Below, piece by piece: positions 18,450-25,176 of a stretch of DNA of 64,000 nucleotides (position 1 is its first letter; each line of letters starts with the position of its first letter). The DNA is from Catenulispora rubra. GTDB lineage: Bacteria > Actinomycetota > Actinomycetes > Streptomycetales > Catenulisporaceae. The stretch spans positions 1-64,000 of the forward strand of contig NZ_JAACYW010000005.1 in assembly GCF_015356825.1 (NCBI RefSeq). Direction: 5' to 3'. The notes below the pieces were generated by a model. That model had not been told where the DNA came from and made no database searches. It saw only the letters and a list, made by a program, of their open reading frames with translations. A program made the translations under genes and the position numbers.

Positions 18450-18497
18450 TGTCCTGTATTTACGTCTCACGCCGTACCCCGCAGGCCACGCATGATG
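18450..18497 (+). promoter_or_regulatory. Predicted promoter of the EccA-like gene with the shared TGTCCTGT element
   Basis: TGTCCTGTATTTACG starts at 18450 and is identical over 15 bases to the element at 23525. A -10-like CATGAT lies at 18491, 41 bases from the motif start and 35 bases before the start codon. The right half of the palindrome seen at 10517-10534 is not conserved here. The region is also the divergent control region of the kinase-like operon. Confidence 0.5.
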
Positions 18498-18531
18498 GAT
18501 GCGACATCTGCCCACGAGATCCGGCGGAGCC

Positions 18532-20247
18532 ATGACCCAGACCTTGACCGTCTCCCAGGAACCCGGCGCCTATCCGACGATCCAGGACGCGCTGGAGGTG
18601 GCGCCGGACGGCGCCGTGGTCTCGATCGCGCCCGGGGTCTACGCCGAAGGCCTGCACCTGGTCCGGCGGCGGATCACCGTGGCGGCGGCCGGGGACCCGG
18701 GCTCCGTGACCATCGACGCCGGCGCCGCCGGAGGCTCGGCGGTAAGCTGCGTCGGCGGCGTCGTCGTACTCAGGGGGCTGATCCTGCGCTCGGCCGGATA
18801 TCCGGCGGTGAGCGCCCGGGGCGCCCGGATGTCGCTCGAAGACTGCGAGGTCGGCGCCGAGGACCACGCCGGGGTGTGGGCCGGCGACGGGTCGCAGTTG
18901 ACCGCCCAGCGGGTGAAGGCGCTCGGCGGGCAGTCGGGGTTCGTGATCGAGGACGCGGGCGGCCTGCTGACCGGGTGCGAGGCGCGGAACAGCGCCGGGG
19001 ACGGGATCATCGTGCGGCTCGGTGCCGATCCGGTGCTGCGCGACACGACCGTGGCTGGCTGCGGCGGCCGCGGCGTCTACGTCTACCAGGGGGGCCGGCC
19101 GACCATCGAGCACTGCGAGGTGTCCGGGACCGGGGACGTCGGCATCGCGGTGGCGCACCGGAGCGCGCCCGCCGTCACCGGCACCTGGGTCCACGAGACC
19201 GCGGGGGTCGGGATCCACTTCGGCCGCGGCTGCTCGGGCCTGGTCGAGGGCTGCCGCGTCGAGCGCTGCGCGGAGCCGGCGATCCTGCTGGACGAGGGCG
19301 CGACCCCGACAGTGCGCGAGGCGCCTGACGACGACGCGGCGACCGGCGACGGCGCAGCGGCCGCCGGAGTCCGCAACTCCGGCTCAGCTCAGGACACCGA
19401 CTCGGTCGACCGGCTCCTGGCCGACCTCGACGCGATGATCGGCCTGGCGGCCATCAAGGCGGAGGTGCGCGCGCTCATCGACGAGATCCACGTCGACCAG
19501 TGGCGCCGCGAAGCCGGCCTCTCGGTCGGCGCGGTGAGCCACCACCTGGTCTTCACCGGAGCCCCCGGAACCGGGAAGACCACCGTCGCGCGGTTGTACG
19601 GGCAGCTTCTCAAAGCCCTGGGAATCCTGCCGCACGGCGAGTTCAAGGAGGTGGCACGCCGCGACCTGGTGGGCCAGTACGTCGGGCACACCGCCGAGAA
19701 GACCACGACGGTGTTCACCGCGGCGCTCGGCGGCGTCCTGTTCATCGACGAGGCCTACACCCTGTCACGCTCCGGCGGAGGCGGCGCGGACTTCGGCCAG
19801 GAGGCGATCGACACCCTGGTGAAGCTGATGGAGGACCACCGCGACGAGGTGGCGGTCATCGTCGCCGGCTACACCGCCGACATGCAGGACTTCCTGGACG
19901 CCAACGCCGGCCTGGCCTCCCGCTTCGCCAAGAGCATGGAATTCGAGAGCTACTCACCCACCGAACTCGTGTCGATCACCAACCGCATGGCCGCCACCGG
20001 CGACTACGAACTCACCGCAGGCCTGGACGACGCCCTCCTGCAATGGTTCGGCCACCTCAAGCGCGACGAAGGCACCTTCGGCAACGCCCGCGAGGCACGC
20101 AAGCTCCTGGAGGGCATGCGCAAGGCCCAGTCCGGCCGCCTGCGCACCCTCGGACGCGCCCCCTCGATCCGCGAACTGCGCGGACTGACACTGGCGGACC
20201 TGCTGGCCGCCACCCGGTCGCACGAGGCACGGACGCGGGAGTGGTAG
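18532..20247 (+). CDS. Parallel beta-helix plus CbbX-type AAA+ ATPase (EccA-like)
   Basis: A 571-residue fusion. Residues 1-255 are a right-handed parallel beta-helix, with NosD/pectate-lyase-like repeats such as AGVWAGDGSQLTAQ, GDGIIVRLGADPVLRD and GRGVYVYQGGRPTIEH. Residues about 295-570 are a CbbX/EccA-type AAA+ domain with Walker A GAPGTGKTT (about 343), Walker B VLFIDEAYTL (about 402) and an arginine-finger region near SRFAKSMEF. Canonical EccA has a TPR N-terminus; here a beta-helix takes its place. A role as T7SS cytosolic chaperone ATPase is inferred. ATG 18532 has GGAG just upstream. The catalytic motifs are intact. Confidence 0.88.
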   Translation: MTQTLTVSQEPGAYPTIQDALEVAPDGAVVSIAPGVYAEGLHLVRRRITVAAAGDPGSVTIDAGAAGGSAVSCVGGVVVLRGLILRSAGYPAVSARGARMSLEDCEVGAEDHAGVWAGDGSQLTAQRVKALGGQSGFVIEDAGGLLTGCEARNSAGDGIIVRLGADPVLRDTTVAGCGGRGVYVYQGGRPTIEHCEVSGTGDVGIAVAHRSAPAVTGTWVHETAGVGIHFGRGCSGLVEGCRVERCAEPAILLDEGATPTVREAPDDDAATGDGAAAAGVRNSGSAQDTDSVDRLLADLDAMIGLAAIKAEVRALIDEIHVDQWRREAGLSVGAVSHHLVFTGAPGTGKTTVARLYGQLLKALGILPHGEFKEVARRDLVGQYVGHTAEKTTTVFTAALGGVLFIDEAYTLSRSGGGGADFGQEAIDTLVKLMEDHRDEVAVIVAGYTADMQDFLDANAGLASRFAKSMEFESYSPTELVSITNRMAATGDYELTAGLDDALLQWFGHLKRDEGTFGNAREARKLLEGMRKAQSGRLRTLGRAPSIRELRGLTLADLLAATRSHEARTREW

Positions 20248-20352
20248 TGCGAGCGAGCCAGGCGCAGCACTTGCCAGGCAGCGATCGGCAGGGCTGGATC
20301 AGCCTGAACCGGCGGGCGTCGATCAGCACCGGCGAGCCGCACCGATGAGGCG

Positions 20353-20473
20353 TGAACCGCCCGCAGCGTCGGCCCGGGCCTGCGGTGCGCGAGGAACCGG
20401 CCGACAGCACCAGCCCGGCAGCGAGCGGAGCGCGCCGATCAGGCCTGAGCCGCCCGCAGCGTCGGCTCGGGCT
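20353..20473. repeat. Degenerate direct repeat around the 3' end of the Pro-rich substrate gene
   Basis: TGAACCGCCCGCAGCGTCGG begins at 20353 and TGAGCCGCCCGCAGCGTCGG at 20446; both continue with similar bases (28 bases, three differences). The second copy encodes the C-terminus TLRAAQA of the - strand gene; the first lies beyond its stop. The 191 bases between the two converging genes (20248-20438) hold nothing else that I can recognise. Confidence 0.6.
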
Positions 20474-22283
20474 CGTCACCGTCGGCACCGGTGGCCTGCG
20501 CGCCGAGTACGCCGCCGCCGGGTGTGGCGACCGTCCACGCTTCCTCACCGGGCGCCACCGTCTCCGTGTCCTGGTCGGCCGCGCGGCGCCTGGTCCGGGC
20601 CGGAGCCGGAGCATCGACTGCCGCCGAACCGGTAGTCCGCAGGCCGACAGAGGTCTCCTCGCTCACCACTGTCTCCGATGCGGCGTTGAGTACCGGCTCC
20701 GCCACACCGTCCAGCGCCTCCTGCATGCCGAGCCATTCCGTCCCCGGCTCGGCCGGCGCCGTCGGGCGCTTCGTGCGTCGGCGTTGCGGGGTCGTGGCGG
20801 CCTCGGTGGCGGCGGCCCGCACGGCCGGGGGCTCGCCGAAGCCGCTGCCGAGCCCGGTTCTCCCCGAGGAGCCACCGAGCTGCGGGCCGGAAAGCACGCC
20901 CGGGACCTTCCCCCCGGGCGGAGGCGCGAACGCCTCCTCCGTCCCCTGCGTCGGCTCCCACACCCGCCGCCGCCCCTGCTCGGGCGTGCTCTGTCCGCGG
21001 CCCGGTGGCGGCTCCTCCATCCCCGAGCCGGTGCCGGACAAGGGGCGCCCACCCGCTCCCGTCGCCGACGGAGAACGCAGCGCAGCCAATGGTTCCGTCG
21101 TCGTTTCAGGAGTCGCGAACGGCCCGCGAAGGGCGTTGGCATCAGGCACCTGCGAACGTCCCGACCCCAGCCCTCCAGGCCGGACGAGCCCCTCAGGCGC
21201 GGACACCGGTGGCAGCACTCCGCCTATCAGGCCTCTGGGACCGTCGGCCCCGCGCACGTTCAGGCCGTCCAGCGCCGGTGCCTGCGGCCCTCGTCCCCCG
21301 CTCCGCAAGCCGGGCACCAACCCGGGTACCGGCCCCGGCACCGCTCCGGGCACCACCCCGGGCATCGAACCCGGGGCGCGCAAAGCCGAAAGCCCGGCCG
21401 GCACCACCGGAGGCGGCACGACCGGAGGCTGCGGGGCAACCGGAGCCGCACCAGGCGTCGGCGGCGCCGTGATCTGCGGCCGAGGTGGCACAGCAGGCGA
21501 CGCAGGAAGCGGTGGCACCGAACCCGCCCCGGGAGGAGGCGACATCCCGATGGCCGACAGCCGCGCGTTCATCGGCTTGAAGGAAGGTCCGATCCCCTGC
21601 CCCGACGACCCGACCCCGTAGTGGTTCACGATCTCGAAATACGCCTCCGCGACCTGGTAGACCAGCACCCGTGCCCGCTGGCTGTAATCGTCGTGGACGG
21701 CATTCACCTTCTGCTTCTCATAGTCCGGCAGCGCGGTGTAGTAGCCGACTATCCCCTCCGGAAGCGACCACACCCAGTGCAGGAAGTCCCCGAAATCGGA
21801 GCGCACATGGAGGTACTTCGCGCGGTCGACATCGTTCAGATACTGCGACCACAGCGTGTCCATATCGCTGCGCGCCTTCGTCGCCATCCCCACCAGCGCC
21901 CGCAGCGCGTCCCGGTTCGCGGCCGCTGCGGCCTTCCACTGGTCCAGCGCCGCCAGCGTGGCACCCGGACCCCGCTTCAGGAACTCGGCCGCCGCCTGCG
22001 GCGACTTCCACGTCTCGTCGTGCAGCGTCTGGCTCTTGGCACGGATCTGGTCGCCGATCCCGGAGATGAAGTCGTGCAGGTTCTGCCACTGGTCCGCCGC
22101 CGCCGACATCTGCTCAGGGTGTTGATTCATGATCTGCTGGCGGATGTCCTCGATGTACGCGGTGTTGTTGTTCTCCGGCCGTGGCGTGTACGCCTTCAAC
22201 GAGGACGGAAACGCGAAGTAGCCCGCCGTCGGGCACACCGGCAGCTGCGGCACCGGCGCACCCCAGTAGTCCGGCGTCCCCAT
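20439..22283 (-). CDS. Large helical, Pro-rich T7SS substrate-like protein (PPE/WXG-type)
   Basis: About 614 residues. The N-terminal 210 residues are helical, with features of WXG/PPE-type T7SS substrates (ADQWQNLHDFI, DETWKSPQAAAEFLKRGPG, a third helix with VAEAYFEIVNHYG). A long Pro/Gly/Val linker follows, with PG-x-VPG repeats around residues 290-330, then a disordered Arg/Glu/Thr-rich tail. No known toxin domain is visible. ATG 22283 is favoured by GGCGGAG five bases upstream; GTG 22289 overlaps the previous stop. It is cotranscribed with the 378-residue gene and is likely exported or surface-associated, judged by context. Confidence 0.75.
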   Translation of the reverse strand: MGTPDYWGAPVPQLPVCPTAGYFAFPSSLKAYTPRPENNNTAYIEDIRQQIMNQHPEQMSAAADQWQNLHDFISGIGDQIRAKSQTLHDETWKSPQAAAEFLKRGPGATLAALDQWKAAAAANRDALRALVGMATKARSDMDTLWSQYLNDVDRAKYLHVRSDFGDFLHWVWSLPEGIVGYYTALPDYEKQKVNAVHDDYSQRARVLVYQVAEAYFEIVNHYGVGSSGQGIGPSFKPMNARLSAIGMSPPPGAGSVPPLPASPAVPPRPQITAPPTPGAAPVAPQPPVVPPPVVPAGLSALRAPGSMPGVVPGAVPGPVPGLVPGLRSGGRGPQAPALDGLNVRGADGPRGLIGGVLPPVSAPEGLVRPGGLGSGRSQVPDANALRGPFATPETTTEPLAALRSPSATGAGGRPLSGTGSGMEEPPPGRGQSTPEQGRRRVWEPTQGTEEAFAPPPGGKVPGVLSGPQLGGSSGRTGLGSGFGEPPAVRAAATEAATTPQRRRTKRPTAPAEPGTEWLGMQEALDGVAEPVLNAASETVVSEETSVGLRTTGSAAVDAPAPARTRRRAADQDTETVAPGEEAWTVATPGGGVLGAQATGADGDEPEPTLRAAQA

Positions 22284-22285
22284 GG

Positions 22286-23422
22286 TCACTCCGCCGTGTA
22301 GTCGGAGTTGATCGGCATGTGCTCAAGCTGGTAGTTGTCCTTGTCGATCTGCTGGTCGGCGTCGGCGACCGTACTGTCCCTGCCACCCGGGGCGCTCGCG
22401 GTCGGCGCGCCGGTGGCGACCTCGCTGAGCAGCGTCCCGTCGGCGCCGTAGGTCGCGATGTCGGTCGACGGGCCCTCCGGCCCGGTGTACGTCGTCACCA
22501 CCGTCCGACCCACCTCCTTGCCGCCGGAGTCCAGCTTCGTGGTGGTGACGACGTGCAACACCCCGTCGCCGCCGGGCGCCCGGCGGTCCGCCGTCACCAC
22601 GGTCGTGCTGCCGGTGATCTCGCCGTTCTCCCGGGTGACCGTGGTCTGCGTGTTCCCCACCGTCTGCACCTGCGACGTCGTGGTCGTCGTCTTCCCGTCG
22701 ATGCCGGTGAAGACCATGACGCTGCTGCCGTCAGGGTTCGTGGTGACTTTGACGGTCTGCGTGTGTCCGAGCTTGTCCGTGCTGACGGTGATCGTGGTGT
22801 TCCCGGACTTCGTCGTCGTCTGGGAGACCCAGACCGGCGGCGCCGTGCCCTGGTCGCCTTGGTGGTTCGCCGCCTGCACCTGCAGCCAGGTCTTGTCGTC
22901 CCCGGCGAACCAGCCCGCGGGCCTGGTCACGTTGTCGCCGAACGCGTAGTCGACGGCGTTGACATCGGCCGCCGACCAGCCGTCCGTGCCGCTGTAGCAG
23001 TCGGCGATGGACTGCGCGGCGAAGCCGATGTTGTAGACCGCGTTGTACAGGTTCTGCAAGTACTGCGTGAACTCCTCGACGTTGTGCTCGAACTGTTCGC
23101 ACGCCCACATCGCCTCGGGCAGCACGGGACCCGCCGGCCACGCCTTGGTGATCCCGTCCATCAGCAGCTGCATCTGCATGTGATCGTGCTCGAAGTCGGC
23201 GATGTTCTTCATGTCGACCGCGTAGTCGCCCAGCCCGTGGATGTCGACGCTCAGCGGCTGGGAGCCGCCGCCCCAGCCGAACTGCGTGTTCACCGTGGTC
23301 TGCGTCGCGTACGGATTCGGTGTGCCGGCCCCGCCCTCCGGCGCGTACGTCACCGGCTGCGGCTTGGTCGGCACCGCTGTCGGGCCCGGAACCGGTGTCG
23401 GTTGCGGATAAGGGCCGCCCAT
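22286..23422 (-). CDS. T7SS-locus helical protein with Thr-rich beta-repeat tail
   Basis: A 378-residue protein of no named family. It has a Pro-rich N-terminus (residues 1-55), a helical region (about 60-185) with MWACEQFEHNVEEFTQYLQN and a W-x-A turn at GWSAADV, and a C-terminal repetitive Thr/Val-rich beta region (about 190-330) with motifs such as TTTKSGNTTITVSTD and TVTRENGEITGSTTVVT that resemble YD-like hairpins. There is a GGAAGGGA ribosome site upstream of ATG 23422. It is first in the operon with the Pro-rich gene and divergent from the WXG100-like pair. A secreted or wall-spanning structural substrate is the likely role; this is inference. Confidence 0.75.
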   Translation of the reverse strand: MGGPYPQPTPVPGPTAVPTKPQPVTYAPEGGAGTPNPYATQTTVNTQFGWGGGSQPLSVDIHGLGDYAVDMKNIADFEHDHMQMQLLMDGITKAWPAGPVLPEAMWACEQFEHNVEEFTQYLQNLYNAVYNIGFAAQSIADCYSGTDGWSAADVNAVDYAFGDNVTRPAGWFAGDDKTWLQVQAANHQGDQGTAPPVWVSQTTTKSGNTTITVSTDKLGHTQTVKVTTNPDGSSVMVFTGIDGKTTTTTSQVQTVGNTQTTVTRENGEITGSTTVVTADRRAPGGDGVLHVVTTTKLDSGGKEVGRTVVTTYTGPEGPSTDIATYGADGTLLSEVATGAPTASAPGGRDSTVADADQQIDKDNYQLEHMPINSDYTAE

Positions 23423-23524
23423 GATGTGGTCCCTTCCGGCGGTATCGCAGGTTTCACGCCTCTGTCCGATCACCACGGTAGCCGCGTCATCGGCGGCAAA
23501 GCAGGTAGGAACGGCCCGGAGCCC

Positions 23525-23572
23525 TGTCCTGTATTTACGGGAGTCGTGGCGCCGCGGACCCGTGGCTAGCGT
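23525..23572 (+). promoter_or_regulatory. Predicted promoter of the WXG100/effector operon with shared TGTCCTGT element
   Basis: TGTCCTGTATTTACGG starts at 23525, followed by CTAGCGT at 23566-23572 as a -10-like box, 42 bases from the motif start and about 66 bases before the first start codon. The motif and its spacing match those before eccC and the EccA-like gene. The right half (CGGGAG) partly matches the CAGGAC arm seen at eccC. Confidence 0.5.
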
Positions 23573-23638
23573 CGAAGTGTCCCGCTCGGACGGGACCGCC
23601 GCGACCTGGCGATGCCGGCGGCGACGACGTGGATCGGG

Positions 23639-23995
23639 GTGAGAACCTTGGCATACCTCTCCGGGCTGAGCGCGTCCCAACAGGCGCTCGACGCCACCGC
23701 GCGCAAGTGCGAGACCACCGGGCAGAGCCTGGCGCAGGGCATGGCGCAGCTCATCGGCAAGATCGAGGATCTGGGCGGCGGCGGCATGGCCGGCTCCACC
23801 TACGGCGCGCTGTCCAGCGTCTCCGGCCAGCTCGACGACGGCCTGAAGACCATCCTGCAGGCGCTCAACGAACTCGCCGGCAAGATGAGCGACGCCTCGC
23901 TCAAGTACGGCTCGCACGACAGCGACGCCGCCCAGGAGATCAACTCCGTGGCCGCAGGCGCCGGCGGCAACATCGCCGGCCTGCTGCGCGGCTGA
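23639..23995 (+). CDS. WXG100-like protein with altered W-x-G turn and YxxxD signal
   Basis: About 118 residues, predicted as a helix-turn-helix hairpin of WXG100 type. The turn between the helices reads GGGGMAGSTYGAL, so Met takes the place of the usual Trp of W-x-G. The end of helix two carries YGSHD, fitting the YxxxD/E T7SS export signal. It is followed 49 bases later by a second WXG100-like gene, the usual heterodimer arrangement. The start is GTG 23639 or TTG 23648; the latter gives MAYLSGLS and has GGTGAG ahead of it. Confidence 0.8.
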   Translation: MRTLAYLSGLSASQQALDATARKCETTGQSLAQGMAQLIGKIEDLGGGGMAGSTYGALSSVSGQLDDGLKTILQALNELAGKMSDASLKYGSHDSDAAQEINSVAAGAGGNIAGLLRG

Positions 23996-24044
23996 GATCC
24001 CGCACCGGCCATCAGGCTTCGGACACCTTCAAGGCGGAGAAACC

Positions 24045-24371
24045 ATGAGCGGACCCAGCTACGGCAGCGACGGCCAGATCACCTACGACTTCGGGCAGAT
24101 CACCGACGTCGCGCACGCGATCATCACCTACGAGGGCGCCATGGACGGCTCGCTCGCAGACCTCTACAACTCCTTCAAGATCCTCTTCCACGCCCCCACC
24201 GACGGCAGCGCTTGGGCCGGCAAGGCGGCCGACGCCTGCGACGCCGCGCAGCAGCAGTGGCAGAAGGGCGTCGACGAGATCAAGCAGGCCCTGGGCACGC
24301 TGGGCCAGAAGCTGCACGCGTCCGTGGACAGCATGCAGCAGCTCGAAGCCCAGATCGCCGCCAACATGTGA
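24045..24371 (+). CDS. WXG100-family protein
   Basis: A 108-residue WXG100 protein with the central turn DGSAWAGKAADACDAA (W-x-G present) and two amphipathic helices. It has no clear YxxxD/E tail, so its partner (the gene before it, with YGSHD) would supply the export signal in a heterodimer, as in known EsxA/EsxB-type pairs. It has a good ribosome site (GGAG, five bases before ATG 24045) and belongs to the same operon as the YbaB-like gene and the giant effector. Confidence 0.88.
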   Translation: MSGPSYGSDGQITYDFGQITDVAHAIITYEGAMDGSLADLYNSFKILFHAPTDGSAWAGKAADACDAAQQQWQKGVDEIKQALGTLGQKLHASVDSMQQLEAQIAANM

Positions 24372-24407
24372 GTCGGCGCGCGAGCCCGGTCAAAAGGAGA
24401 ACCACCG

Positions 24408-24803
24408 ATGGACCGTCCGGACTGGAGCCTCGTCACCACCCTGTTCGACGAGCTCAAGCGCGTCTCCGCAGGGCTCGACGACACTCAACGCCGGATGGCG
24501 GCCGTCACCGGCGCCGCACGGTCACCGGACCGCCTGATCTCGGTGACCGTCGGCCCCCGCGGCCAGTTGCTGGGCCTCGACATCGACCCGCGCGCGCTGC
24601 GCAACCCCGACTCCAAGGCGCTGGCCTCCGCGATCCTGGCCACGGCGCGCGCCGCCGTCCAGGAGGCGGCCGGCAAGAGCCGCGCCGTCCTCGACGCCGC
24701 GGTGCCCAGCGACCTGCGGATCAGCGGCAGCCCGATGGGGGACGCTCTGCTGCACGTGCACGACACAGACCTGATGCGGGAAGGAGAGCGGACCGATGGG
24801 TGA
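24408..24803 (+). CDS. YbaB/EbfC-family protein of the T7SS locus
   Basis: A 131-residue YbaB/EbfC-like protein: an N-terminal helix (about 5-35) then SPDRLISVTVGPRGQLLGLD, followed by two helices (PDSKALASAILATARAAVQE). True YbaB proteins bind DNA as dimers, but copies inside actinobacterial T7SS loci may instead act as secretion-linked chaperones; neither is shown here. AGGAG lies eight bases before ATG 24408. Its 3' end overlaps the next gene by eight bases. Confidence 0.82.
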   Translation: MDRPDWSLVTTLFDELKRVSAGLDDTQRRMAAVTGAARSPDRLISVTVGPRGQLLGLDIDPRALRNPDSKALASAILATARAAVQEAAGKSRAVLDAAVPSDLRISGSPMGDALLHVHDTDLMREGERTDG

Positions 24804-25149
24804 GTCGATCGGCGTCGGCGACGTGCCGCAGGCCATCGCGGACGGCGCCAAGCTCGTGCTGCGGGCCGAGCAGTTCAAGGCGGATCTGGCCGCCAAGGTC
24901 ACGGAGATCAGCGCGAAAGAGCTCCAGCCGGACCTGTTCCCCAAGCCCGGCGACGAGTTCTCGCAGAACTTCGCCCCCGACTACACCAAGAACGCGCACA
25001 CGCTCAAGGACGCTCTCGTCAATCCGTCCGGCGGCACCGCCTCCGACGCCGGCGAGGCGATGGTCGGCGTCGGGAACTTCCTCACCGACACGTTCGCGGC
25101 GGTCTGGACCACCGACCAGCAGAACAGCCAGAACCTCGGCTCGGTCTGA
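24796..25149 (+). CDS. Small helical T7SS-associated protein
   Basis: A 117-residue, mostly helical protein that I cannot assign to a named family. It has an N-terminal helix (IADGAKLVLRAEQFKADLAA), a charged middle and a second helix (GEAMVGVGNFLTDTFAAVW). There is no W-x-G turn. The position between a YbaB-like gene and a giant effector suggests an adaptor or an Esp/WXG-like partner of the effector. AGGAG lies eight bases before ATG 24796; the start overlaps the previous gene. Confidence 0.78.
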   Translation: MGESIGVGDVPQAIADGAKLVLRAEQFKADLAAKVTEISAKELQPDLFPKPGDEFSQNFAPDYTKNAHTLKDALVNPSGGTASDAGEAMVGVGNFLTDTFAAVWTTDQQNSQNLGSV

Positions 25150-25176
25150 CGGCCGGCGCGGGGCGGGGCGGCGGCG

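Noticed and set aside
20352..22301. A 649-residue + strand frame across the Pro-rich substrate gene
   Set aside because: Arg-rich composition typical of antisense; the - strand has a ribosome site and helical domain.
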